A stretch of 54,049 nt of DNA from NCBI GenBank assembly GCA_934540955.1, contig CAKTCY010000006.1, positions 1-54,049 on the forward strand, in the 5' to 3' direction. A model generated the notes under the pieces. It did not search any database. It saw only the letters and a program-made list of their open reading frames with translations, and was not told the DNA's origin. The stretch comes from an uncultured Faecalibacterium sp. Its GTDB lineage: Bacteria > Bacillota > Clostridia > Oscillospirales > Ruminococcaceae. Below are positions 9,030 to 16,565 of the stretch, piece by piece (position 1 is the stretch's first letter; every line of letters begins with the position of its first letter). The position numbers and the translations under genes were made by a program.

Positions 9030-9470
9030 ATGACGATCGCAATTCTTGCCCATGATTCCCGCAAAGAACTGGCTCTGCAATTCTGTACCGCTTACAGTGC
9101 CATCCTTTCCCGCAATAATGTTATCGCCACCGGTACCACCGGCCGGATGCTTGCGCAGACCACCGGCCTGCCGGTGCACTGCTACCTTTCCGGCAAGCTG
9201 GGCGGTGTGCAGCAGATCACCTCCCGCGTTGCCTGCGATGAAGTGGATCTGGTGCTGTTCTTCCGCGACCCGCTGAAGGCCGATGCCGCCAGCCTGACTG
9301 AGCAGAATCTGCTGCGTTTGTGCGATATGCACAGCGTACCCATTGCCACCAACATTGCTACCGCAGAGGTGCTGCTGCGTGGTCTGGATCAGGGAGATCT
9401 GGACTATCGCGAGGGGATGCACCCGGCTTTGATCGAGCCGCTCCCCGTGGTGCAGGCCCGTGCCGTGTAA
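9030..9470 (+). CDS. mgsA: Methylglyoxal synthase family protein lacking key catalytic residues
   Basis: 146 residues with the MgsA fold landmarks AHD (8-9), ATGTTG (33-38), FFRDPL (77-82) and the ATN-ATAE segment. True MgsA converts dihydroxyacetone phosphate to methylglyoxal. By my alignment to E. coli and B. subtilis MgsA, the catalytic Asp71 of the GGDQ motif is Val60 here (GGVQQ), and His98 and Asp101 of the PHxPD loop are replaced by Ala87 and Thr90. The His19/Asp20 pair is kept as His8/Asp9. The product is therefore either an inactive or repurposed paralogue, or a clostridial variant using other residues. AAGGAGAG lies just upstream of the ATG. Single-gene unit with its own promoter and terminator. 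Confidence 0.8.
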   Translation: MTIAILAHDSRKELALQFCTAYSAILSRNNVIATGTTGRMLAQTTGLPVHCYLSGKLGGVQQITSRVACDEVDLVLFFRDPLKADAASLTEQNLLRLCDMHSVPIATNIATAEVLLRGLDQGDLDYREGMHPALIEPLPVVQARAV

Positions 9471-9493
9471 GCGTTGATATTGTGTATAGAGGG

Positions 9494-9533
9494 AAAAAGG
9501 AGTTATCGCAGCGTGTGCGATAACTCCTTTTTT
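9494..9533. terminator. Bidirectional terminator between mgsA-like and aluminium-resistance genes
   Basis: A perfect 12-bp stem (9499-9510 with 9516-9527) and a 5-base loop, flanked by five A on the left and six T on the right. It can end transcripts from both convergent genes. Confidence 0.9.
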
Positions 9534-9567
9534 GTTATAATACTGTGACTTGCCCACAGGGCAAGCA

Positions 9568-10836
9568 TCATTCTTTAAAATATGCTTTCTGGACAGCCAG
9601 CAGCACACCGGCGCGGCTGGCGGCAAAGTTCAAGCCGCCCTGCAGGTAGCAGGTATAGGGGGCGCGCAGAGGGCCATCGCAGGAAAGCTCGATGGTGCTG
9701 CCCTGCGTAAAGCTGCCGCTGGCCATGACCACCTCATCGGTGTAGCCCGGCTCCGGACTGGGTTCCGGAGCGGCGTAGCTGTCCACGGGGCTGGCAGCCT
9801 GAATGCCCTGACAGAAGCCGATGAGCGCTTCTGCCGTGCCGGCATCAAAGCAGGTGACGATATCGTTGTGATCCTCGCAGTAGCGCGGGATGGGCTTTTT
9901 GCCCAGCAGCTCCAGCATACACTGGGCGTAGATGGCGGTCTTGATAGCCTCGCACACCACGCCGGGGGCATAGTAGAAGCCCAGATACATATCCCGGGGG
10001 GTCTCCAGCGTGCAGCCCAGCTCCTTGCCAAGGCCGGGGGCGTTCAGGCGGTAAGCGCACAGCTCCACCAGATCCTTGCGTCCCACGATGTAGCCGCCGG
10101 TGGGTGCAATGCCGCCGCCGGGGTTCTTGATCAGGCTGCCCACTGCGATATCCGCGCCCACCTGACAGGGCTCCTGCGTCTGGGTGAACTCGCCGTAGCA
10201 GTTGTCCACAAAGATGATGATCTCCGGGTTTGCGGCGCGGGCGGTATCGGCAATTTTGCGGATGGTAGCCAGATCAAAGGCGTTGCGCTGTAAATAGCCG
10301 CGGCTGCGCTGGATGTGGCACACCTTTGCGCCGGGGGCTTTTTTGGCGATCAGGTCGTAGTCCGGGGTAAAGTCGGGCTTGAGGGGGGCTTCGTCATAGT
10401 TCACGCCGTAGTCCATCAGGGTGCCGGTGCCCTTGCCCTTGCCGTCCAGACCGATGACGCCCTCCAGCGTATCGTAGGGGCGGCCGGTTGCAGCCAGCAG
10501 GGTGTCCCCTGCCCGCAGCAGACCGAACAATGCCACCGCCAGTGTGTGGGTGCCGCTTTGGAACTGGCTGCGCACCAGTGCATCCTCTGCGCCCATGACC
10601 TGCGCAAAGATCTGCTCCAGCTTGGCGCGGCCGGTATCCCACAGGCCGTAGCCGGTGGTACCCAGCATATCGGTAGAGGACATCTGGGTATCGGCAAAGG
10701 CCTTGAGCATTTTCAGCTGGTTGAAATCCCGGATCTCCTCCATCTGGCGGAAATAGGGCTGGCACAGCTCCATGGCCTTTTCGTCCAGCGCCAGCACCTC
10801 GGGCTTATAATCAAAAAAGTGGTTCAGAATCGACAT
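9568..10836 (-). CDS. PLP-dependent lyase of the aluminium resistance / methionine gamma-lyase-like family
   Basis: 422 residues of the family often annotated as aluminium resistance protein (Met_gamma_lyase-like, fold type I PLP enzymes). Signatures are RSQFQSGTH, FVDNCYGEF and GSLIKNPGGGIAPTGGYIVG, whose lysine (SLIKNP) is the expected Schiff-base residue. The natural reaction is not firmly known; sulphur amino acid lyase activity is assumed from the superfamily. I start at MSILNHFF (10836) because homology begins there and upstream codons run into a hairpin region. AAGGAA lies about 13 bases upstream, rather far. It reads in the same direction as murD and the GNAT gene. Confidence 0.85.
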   Translation of the reverse strand: MSILNHFFDYKPEVLALDEKAMELCQPYFRQMEEIRDFNQLKMLKAFADTQMSSTDMLGTTGYGLWDTGRAKLEQIFAQVMGAEDALVRSQFQSGTHTLAVALFGLLRAGDTLLAATGRPYDTLEGVIGLDGKGKGTGTLMDYGVNYDEAPLKPDFTPDYDLIAKKAPGAKVCHIQRSRGYLQRNAFDLATIRKIADTARAANPEIIIFVDNCYGEFTQTQEPCQVGADIAVGSLIKNPGGGIAPTGGYIVGRKDLVELCAYRLNAPGLGKELGCTLETPRDMYLGFYYAPGVVCEAIKTAIYAQCMLELLGKKPIPRYCEDHNDIVTCFDAGTAEALIGFCQGIQAASPVDSYAAPEPSPEPGYTDEVVMASGSFTQGSTIELSCDGPLRAPYTCYLQGGLNFAASRAGVLLAVQKAYFKE

Positions 10837-10890
10837 TATAACGTGATAGTTCCTTCCTATTATTTTTGGTTCTTTGAGCCTTTGCGTTGC

Positions 10891-10924
10891 AATGCCAGTT
10901 CTTCCTTTCGGGAGAACTGGCATT
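10891..10924 (-). other. 12-bp perfect hairpin without U-tract between the GNAT gene and the PLP lyase gene
   Basis: AATGCCAGTTCT (10891-10902) pairs with AGAACTGGCATT (10913-10924), with a 10-base loop. On the minus strand no U-run follows; on the plus strand there is only TTTTACG. It lies 17 bases after the GNAT stop and about 55 bases before the lyase start. It may be a transcript-processing or stabilising structure, or a weak terminator. Confidence 0.6.
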
Positions 10925-10941
10925 TTACGCAAAAAGCTTTA

Positions 10942-11703
10942 TTATTTCTCGGGCACATAGCGGGCGTACTCGGCCAGCTTTGCAAAGCCGAGGCGGGTAT
11001 AAAACCGCACCCGCTCCGGTGCGCAGAGGAACACCGGGCGCAGGCCCTCGGCAGCAAGGCTGTTTGCCATTTCCACAATGAGCCGCCCGCCGATGCCCCT
11101 GCCCCGCAACGGCTCTGCGGTCTGCCCGCAGGCCATGTAGGCCTGCCCATTGCACAGGGCATAAGCACCCACGGTGCAGACAACGGTACTCCCCTGCTCC
11201 AATGTCCATGCCACTGCCCTGCCCCGGCTGCGCTTTGTACACAGTTCTGAGTAAAAATCTGTCTGCCGGGTGGGTTCTGCGGGGTAAAGCGACTGTGCCA
11301 CCCGGGCGGCGGGCGCCTCCCGGCAGAGGGTCAGCTGCGCCCATAAAGCTTCGTCCACGGCGGGCAGTGGCAGCGGCTTACCCTGCGGCAGACCGAACAC
11401 GGTGAGCGTTTCTGCCTTGTGCCAGCCGTCCGGCGGCGGGCAGACAGCTTCGTCCAGAATGGCGCTCTCGCACCCGCAGAAGGACAGAAACCCGGCCAGC
11501 TCTGCGGGGTTTGCATGCCCGGCCAGCCATGCCGTGCTGCCGGAAAGTTCCAGCGCCAGCGTAGGGCCTGCGTAAAACCGCCACGGCTGACTTTTGCGAA
11601 AGAGAGCACAGTCCAGCGGCAGCAGAGCGTCCAGCACCGGCAGACCCCGGCAGGCATTTGCGAACCGGGTGCGGCGCTTTGCGTCCTTTACCTGTGCGAT
11701 CAC
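10942..11703 (-). CDS. GNAT family N-acetyltransferase
   Basis: 253 residues. The C-terminal half carries the acetyl-CoA binding motif of GNAT enzymes (LRGRGIGGRLIVEM, about residues 200-213) and ends with the typical FYTRLGFAK strand. The N-terminal half (about 1-120) is not obviously related to a known domain. The start is GTG at 11701-11703, overlapping the murD TGA by four bases (GTGA), so translation is coupled to MurD. The acceptor is unknown; coupling to a cell-wall ligase does not by itself prove a cell-wall role. Confidence 0.85.
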   Translation of the reverse strand: MIAQVKDAKRRTRFANACRGLPVLDALLPLDCALFRKSQPWRFYAGPTLALELSGSTAWLAGHANPAELAGFLSFCGCESAILDEAVCPPPDGWHKAETLTVFGLPQGKPLPLPAVDEALWAQLTLCREAPAARVAQSLYPAEPTRQTDFYSELCTKRSRGRAVAWTLEQGSTVVCTVGAYALCNGQAYMACGQTAEPLRGRGIGGRLIVEMANSLAAEGLRPVFLCAPERVRFYTRLGFAKLAEYARYVPEK

Positions 11704-13100
11704 TTGAGCGCGTTGACGATCTTTTTGAACTCGCGGCCGCGCACCTCAAAGTTGGGGTACAGGTCAAAGGAGGCGCTTGCCGGGGACAGGATGATGATAT
11801 CGCCGGGCTTTGCGGCGGCGCGCGCCAGCTCTACGGCGTGCTGCATATTGTCTGCGTGCTGAATGGGCAGCGCAGCCTCGTCAAAGCTGGGGCACTCCCG
11901 CACAGCCTGCTCGATGCGGGGGCCGGTAGCGCCCATCAGCACCAGATTTTTGACGTGAGCGATGATCTCCGGTGCCAGCGGCTCATAAGGGATGTGCTTA
12001 TCGTAGCCGCCCGCAATGAGGATGACCTTCCGGTCAAAGCTGCGCAGACCGGCAATGGTGCGGGTGGGGCTGGTGCCGATGGAATCGTTATAGTACAGCA
12101 CGCCGTCCAGAGTGCGCACCGGCTCGATGCGGTGCTCCACGCCGGTAAAGGTGCTGCCTACCTGACGGATGGCTTCTACGGGCACCTCGCCCCACACGGC
12201 AGCGGCGGCAGCCAGCAGATTTTCGATGTTGTGCAGACCGCGCAGCTTGATGTCCTTCTGGGCAAGGAAGGGGGTCACGACGCCATCCTCGGCCATGCAG
12301 AGCATCCCGTCCTTGCGCAGGAAAGCACCGTTGTCGGTATCGTGCAGGCGGGTGAACCAAACCTGCTTGCCCTTGCAGTCTGCCTGCATGGAGCGGCTGA
12401 TCTCGTTCTCATAGCCCAGCACGGCGCGGCAAGGCTGCTTCTGGTACAGCAGGATATTGCGCTTGGCATCGATGTATTCCTGCATATCCTTGTGGTGATC
12501 CAGATGGTTCGGGGTCACGTTGGTGACCACCGCAATGTTGGGGCTTGCGTGCATACTGATCAGCTGGAAGCTGGAAAGTTCCACCACAGCCACATCCTCC
12601 GGGGACACCTCCGGCAGCATGGGCAGCAGGGCTGCGCCGATGTTGCCGCCCAGATGCACCTTGCGGCCTGCGGCCTCGTAGAACTTGGAGATAAGGGTGG
12701 TGGTGGTGGTCTTGCCGTCCGAGCCGGTCACGGCCACGATCTCGCAGGGGCAGAAGTCGAAGAACAGTTCCACCTCACTGGTGACCATGGTGCCGGCAGC
12801 CATGGCATCCTGCAGGGGCTTTTCAAAGTAGCCCACAAAGCCCGGGGTGCGCATGATGATGTCCTGTCCCTTGAAGCCGTCCAGATAGTTTTCGCCAAGG
12901 CTCAGGTCAATGCCCAGCTCCCGGATGGTGGCGGCGTAATCGCCAAAGTCCTCCACGCTCTTTTTCTGGTCGCACAGGGTCACATGAGCGCCCAGCTCCA
13001 CAAATTCCTTGATGAGGGTCTTGTGGCTGACGCCAGCGCCGATAAAGGCGACCTTTTTGCCCTGAATAAGCTGGGCAAGCTTCTGCTGATCTTTCTGCAT
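11700..13100 (-). CDS. murD: UDP-N-acetylmuramoyl-L-alanine:D-glutamate ligase
   Basis: Adds D-glutamate to UDP-MurNAc-L-Ala in cytoplasmic peptidoglycan precursor synthesis, using ATP. 466 residues, normal for MurD. Visible motifs are the ATP loop TGSDGKTTTTT (about 126-136), the downstream NVTPNHLDHH segment, and YNDSIGTSPT followed by LIAGGYDKH of the C-terminal ligase domain. GAGGAGG lies 10 bases before the ATG. The gene stands outside any dcw-type cell division cluster here and overlaps the GNAT gene by 4 bases. A consensus promoter lies about 80 bases upstream. Confidence 0.95.
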   Translation of the reverse strand: MQKDQQKLAQLIQGKKVAFIGAGVSHKTLIKEFVELGAHVTLCDQKKSVEDFGDYAATIRELGIDLSLGENYLDGFKGQDIIMRTPGFVGYFEKPLQDAMAAGTMVTSEVELFFDFCPCEIVAVTGSDGKTTTTTLISKFYEAAGRKVHLGGNIGAALLPMLPEVSPEDVAVVELSSFQLISMHASPNIAVVTNVTPNHLDHHKDMQEYIDAKRNILLYQKQPCRAVLGYENEISRSMQADCKGKQVWFTRLHDTDNGAFLRKDGMLCMAEDGVVTPFLAQKDIKLRGLHNIENLLAAAAAVWGEVPVEAIRQVGSTFTGVEHRIEPVRTLDGVLYYNDSIGTSPTRTIAGLRSFDRKVILIAGGYDKHIPYEPLAPEIIAHVKNLVLMGATGPRIEQAVRECPSFDEAALPIQHADNMQHAVELARAAAKPGDIIILSPASASFDLYPNFEVRGREFKKIVNALK

Positions 13101-13177
13101 AAAAACAGTTCCTCCTCTATAGGATCATGGTATAGCACCGCGCCGCACGGGCAGCGCGGGGATCACTTCGCTGTACC

Positions 13178-13206
13178 ATTATAGTCCATTTGCGCGCAAT
13201 TGGCAA
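13178..13206 (-). promoter_or_regulatory. Promoter of murD-GNAT
   Basis: On the minus strand: -35 TTGCCA (13201-13206), 17-base spacer, consensus -10 TATAAT (13178-13183). Confidence 0.75.
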
Positions 13207-13259
13207 CGGAAAACCGCACAGTCTGCTTCAAAAAGCCCGGTAAATTCACAAAAAGACAA

Positions 13260-13288
13260 TTGTTTTTTCCGCTGCTTTCTGCTACACT
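13260..13288 (+). promoter_or_regulatory. Promoter of the peptide-binding lipoprotein gene
   Basis: -35 TTGTTT (13260-13265), 17-base spacer, -10 TACACT (13283-13288). It rules out an upstream start at 13288 and supports starts at 13327 or 13336. Confidence 0.65.
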
Positions 13289-13335
13289 TGTCGTTGCAGA
13301 GCGTTTTTTGCCGTTTCTGCGCGAAGATGAACGGA

Positions 13336-14922
13336 ATGAGGTTATTCTTTTTGAAACGATGGTTGCGTTTTACCGCAGCGGTGCTGGCTGCTGCGTTTCT
13401 TTTTGCCCTGACCGGCTGCGGCAGCTCCACAAGCTCTGCCAGCTTTACATGGTTTGTGGACAGCATCCCTGCAAATCTGGACCCGCAGGTGGCTTCCGGT
13501 GCGTCGGATGTCATCGCCTGTGAGAACCTGTACGGCACGCTGGTGCGTAAGGACCCGGACGGCGAGCTTGTGCCGGGGCTCTGCGAGAAGTGGACGGTGT
13601 CCCCGGACGGACTGACCTACACCTTTACCCTGAAGGACGGCCTGCGCTACGCTGCCGCCAAGGGTGCTGCCACAGAGTACGACATTACCGCCGAGGATTT
13701 TGTGTTTGCGTTCCGGCGCATTTTCCGCGCCGATACCGCCTCGCCCTATGCGGTGGAGTTTTCCGCCATCCAGAACAGCGCCGCCGTGCTGGCGGGGCTG
13801 GCGGACGAAAGCAGTCTGGGGGTTTCGGCCAATGGGGCACTGACGTTGGTGTTCCGGCTGAGCGAGCGGGACGACAACTTTTTAGCAAAGCTGGCCATGC
13901 CCGGTGCAGCCCCCTGTGACGAGGCCTTTTTTGAGAGCACCCGGGGCACCTACGGGCTGACCGCCAAGACCACGCTTGCCAGCGGCAGCTTTTACCTGTA
14001 TAACTGGACGACGAACGGCCTGTTTTTGCGCCGTACCGTGGAAAGCCCGCTGGTCGGCAGTCTGCGTCTGGTGCAGGACACCAGCGGCAGCGGCAAGAGC
14101 GCAGCCCAGCTTCTCGCCGATGGCAAATGCTCTGCCGCGCTGGACGAGAGCGGTGAAACCACCAGCTTACAGACGGTAAGCTATTCCGACACCACATGGG
14201 CGCTGCTGTTCAACGCTGCGGAGGGGTCGGTGTTCCAGAACCAGCAGCTGCGGCAGGCGCTGGCAGGCATTGCCCGGGAAAACGCCGATGTGCCCTCCAG
14301 CGGCCTGTACGCCGCCGCAAAGGGGCTTGTGCCGGAGGGACTGACCGTGGACGGGCTGGACTACCGCGAGACTGCGGGAGATCCCCTGCCCACCATCCCG
14401 GAGCCGAAGACCCTGTATCTGGCTGCCCGGCAGGGCATGGCTACCTCGGATTTTTCCGGCGTGACCCTGCTGCTGCCCAAGAACGCCGGGCTGAGCGAGC
14501 TGGCCGACCAGATCAACAGCGCATGGCAGAAGGAGTGCTCTCTGTTCTTCTCGGTGGAAGAGGTAGAGCAGGACGAGTTTGACGCCCGCCTTGCCGCCGG
14601 GAAATACACCATTGCCCTTGCGCCCATCCGTGCCGAGGGCGGCAGTGTTTACCAGATGCTGCAGCAGTTCACCACCGCAGGCAGCAGTCTGACCGGCTAT
14701 GCCGATACTGTATACGCTGACCGGCTGGCACTGAGCGCACAGCAGACCGGCAAAGCCCGCTGTGCCCTGCTGGCGCAGTGCGAGCAGCAGCTGCTGGAAA
14801 GCTGTACCGTGGTACCCCTGATGGCACAGCAGAAGCGTCTGCTGCTGGCAAACGGTGTGCGGGACCTGGTATTCGACCCGTTTTTCCCGGTGCTGGACCT
14901 GACATGGGCTAAAATGAGCTGA
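13336..14922 (+). CDS. Peptide-type ABC transporter substrate-binding lipoprotein (SBP family 5)
   Basis: 528 residues from MRLFFLKRW; an ATG 9 bases earlier (13327) is also possible. A basic N-terminus and hydrophobic stretch lead to the lipobox LTGC, so the mature protein is anchored to the outer face of the membrane through its N-terminal Cys. The body follows the OppA/DppA layout (an LDPQ-like start, YGTLVRKDPDGELVPGL, then WTVSPDGLTYTFTL). Such proteins deliver oligopeptides or nickel-like complexes to an importer, but no permease or ATPase gene adjoins it, so it either shares another transporter or has a sensing role. No strong ribosome binding site is visible. Confidence 0.85.
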   Translation: MRLFFLKRWLRFTAAVLAAAFLFALTGCGSSTSSASFTWFVDSIPANLDPQVASGASDVIACENLYGTLVRKDPDGELVPGLCEKWTVSPDGLTYTFTLKDGLRYAAAKGAATEYDITAEDFVFAFRRIFRADTASPYAVEFSAIQNSAAVLAGLADESSLGVSANGALTLVFRLSERDDNFLAKLAMPGAAPCDEAFFESTRGTYGLTAKTTLASGSFYLYNWTTNGLFLRRTVESPLVGSLRLVQDTSGSGKSAAQLLADGKCSAALDESGETTSLQTVSYSDTTWALLFNAAEGSVFQNQQLRQALAGIARENADVPSSGLYAAAKGLVPEGLTVDGLDYRETAGDPLPTIPEPKTLYLAARQGMATSDFSGVTLLLPKNAGLSELADQINSAWQKECSLFFSVEEVEQDEFDARLAAGKYTIALAPIRAEGGSVYQMLQQFTTAGSSLTGYADTVYADRLALSAQQTGKARCALLAQCEQQLLESCTVVPLMAQQKRLLLANGVRDLVFDPFFPVLDLTWAKMS

Positions 14923-14946
14923 CCGCAAATTTCGTGCGGAAAGGCC

Positions 14947-14975
14947 TTGACATTCCCGCCCTGCTTTGTTACAAT
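14947..14975 (+). promoter_or_regulatory. Near-consensus promoter of tRNA-Gly
   Basis: -35 TTGACA (14947-14952), 17-base spacer, -10 TACAAT (14970-14975), 12 bases before the mature tRNA 5' end. Confidence 0.85.
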
Positions 14976-14987
14976 AATGGAGCACTT

Positions 14988-15063
14988 GCAGGGTTAGCTC
15001 ATCCGGTAGAGCGACTGCTTCCCAAGCAGTAGGCGGCGGGTTCGAGTCCCGTATCCTGCTCCA
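14988..15063 (+). tRNA. tRNA-Gly, anticodon CCC
   Basis: 76 bases including an encoded CCA end. Acceptor stem GCAGGGT pairs with ATCCTGC (one G-U pair). Anticodon stem ACTGC/GCAGT encloses the loop TTCCCAA with anticodon CCC (15021-15023), reading GGG. The T-arm contains TTCGAGT and the discriminator base is U, as expected for bacterial glycine tRNA. It is a stand-alone transcription unit with its own promoter and terminator. Confidence 0.95.
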
Positions 15064-15071
15064 AAATATAT

Positions 15072-15117
15072 CGGTGAAACGTTCATAATTTGTTCGTTTC
15101 ACCGTTTTTTTTGTTTT
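15072..15117 (+). terminator. Terminator of tRNA-Gly
   Basis: A 10-bp stem (CGGTGAAACG at 15072-15081 with CGTTTCACCG at 15095-15104) is followed by eight T and a further T-run. Confidence 0.9.
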
Positions 15118-15191
15118 TGCCTATTTCAAAAAAATAACGTAAAATTCCGTGTTTTCCGCTCGTAATCTAGCAGATAATCGAACAAATAAAG

Positions 15192-15237
15192 GAACAAAAA
15201 ACACTCCCGGGCTTTTGTAGAAAGTCCGGGAGTGTTT
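15192..15237 (-). terminator. Terminator of the flavodiiron gene
   Basis: A perfect 12-bp stem (15199-15210 with 15226-15237). On the minus strand it is followed by TTTGTTCC, which with the last stem bases gives a run of six U. The AT-rich stretch 15118-15191 shows nothing else. Confidence 0.85.
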
Positions 15238-15261
15238 GCGTTCACCTGATTTTATATCGCG

Positions 15262-16443
15262 TTACTTTGCCACGAGCTCTGCGGCAAGAGCGTCCATCTG
15301 TGCCTCGGCGGCGGCGTTGGCGGCAGAACGGATGGTGACAACGTTCTCGCAGAGGGTGATGTTCTTCATGCTCTCCAGCTCGGCACGCATAAGCTTTGCT
15401 GCCATGGGTGCCCAAGTGCCGTTTTCCATCAGGCCAACAGTGCGGTTCTGGAAGCTCTTGGTCTTGAGGTGGGTCAGCAGGTTTTCCATCGGCGGGAAGA
15501 GGAAGCCGTCGTAGGTGGCGCAGGCCAGCACGATCTTACCGCAGCGGAAGGCCTCGGTGACGGCATAGGAAACATCGGTGCGGGTCAGATCCATCTCCAC
15601 CACCTTTGCGCCCTGTGCGCGCAGCTTTTCGGCCATGGTGTGGGCAGCGGCGCGGGTGTGACCGTGGATGGAGGCGCTGGCTACCAGAATCTTTTCCGGC
15701 TCCTCAGCCTTGTAGCTGGACCAGAGATCGTAGTAATTCAGGTACTTGCCCAGATCACCGGTAAGCACCGGGCCATGCAGCGGGCAGATGGTCTTGATCT
15801 CCAGTGCAGCAGCCTTTTTGAGCAGTGCCTGCACCTGCGGGCCGTACTTGCCCACGATGTTCAGGTAGTAGCGGCGGGCTTCGCTGGCCCAGTCGGCGTT
15901 TTCGTCAAACCTTGCCACCGCACCAAAGCGGCCAAAGCCATCGGCAGAGAACAGTACCTTTTCGCTGCTCTCGTAGCTGACCATGACCTCCGGCCAGTGC
16001 ACCATGGGAGCAAACACAAAGGTGAGGGTGTGGGCACCAAGGCTCAGGCTCTCGCCGTCCTTTACCACCACGCGGCGCTCCGGGGCAATGGCATCTGCGC
16101 CAAAGAACTGCTCCATATACTGGAAGGTCTTGGCGTTGCCTACCACCTGCATCTCCGGGTAGAGGGCTGCCAACTTTGCCACGTTGGCGCCATGGTCCGG
16201 CTCCATGTGGGAGACCACCAGATAGGCGGGCTTGCAGCCGCCCAGTGCCTCGGCAAGGTTTTCCAGCCAAGGCTCGGTGGCGCGGGCATCCACCGTATCC
16301 AGAATGGTGGTCTTTTCGTCCAGAATGACATAGGAATTATAGCTGACCCCGGTGGGCACCGGATACTGGCTCTCGAACAGGTCGATGGTGGTATCGTCCA
16401 CGCCGACACCAAGGATGGCTTCGCTGATTTTTTTCATGCTCAT
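15262..16443 (-). CDS. FprA-type flavodiiron protein
   Basis: 393 residues: an N-terminal metallo-beta-lactamase-like diiron domain (1-250) and a C-terminal flavodoxin-like FMN domain. The diiron ligands are visible: HMEPDH (H-x-E-x-D-H), His in MVHWPE, Asp in SADGFG and His in CPLHGP. The flavodoxin phosphate loop is SASIHGHTR. These enzymes reduce O2 to water and/or NO to N2O and protect anaerobes from oxygen and nitrosative stress; which gas is preferred cannot be read here. AAAGGAGT lies 9 bases before the ATG. Single-gene unit with its own promoter. Confidence 0.93.
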   Translation of the reverse strand: MSMKKISEAILGVGVDDTTIDLFESQYPVPTGVSYNSYVILDEKTTILDTVDARATEPWLENLAEALGGCKPAYLVVSHMEPDHGANVAKLAALYPEMQVVGNAKTFQYMEQFFGADAIAPERRVVVKDGESLSLGAHTLTFVFAPMVHWPEVMVSYESSEKVLFSADGFGRFGAVARFDENADWASEARRYYLNIVGKYGPQVQALLKKAAALEIKTICPLHGPVLTGDLGKYLNYYDLWSSYKAEEPEKILVASASIHGHTRAAAHTMAEKLRAQGAKVVEMDLTRTDVSYAVTEAFRCGKIVLACATYDGFLFPPMENLLTHLKTKSFQNRTVGLMENGTWAPMAAKLMRAELESMKNITLCENVVTIRSAANAAAEAQMDALAAELVAK

Positions 16444-16510
16444 ACCGTTCAGACTCCTTTTAGGTTTATGTTGTGCCGTGAATTGGCAAATATTTCTGAG
16501 AACAATTCCT

Positions 16511-16539
16511 ATTATAGCACATCGTCAGAAATTTCGCAA
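16511..16539 (-). promoter_or_regulatory. Promoter of the flavodiiron gene
   Basis: On the minus strand: -35 TTGCGA (16534-16539), 17-base spacer, consensus -10 TATAAT (16511-16516). Confidence 0.75.
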
Positions 16540-16565
16540 GGGATAACGCGGGGATACTTTGTGCA

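Noticed and set aside
11658..13184. Plus-strand open frame of 508 codons opposite murD
   Set aside because: Shadow of murD, whose ligase motifs are unmistakable; no ribosome binding site.
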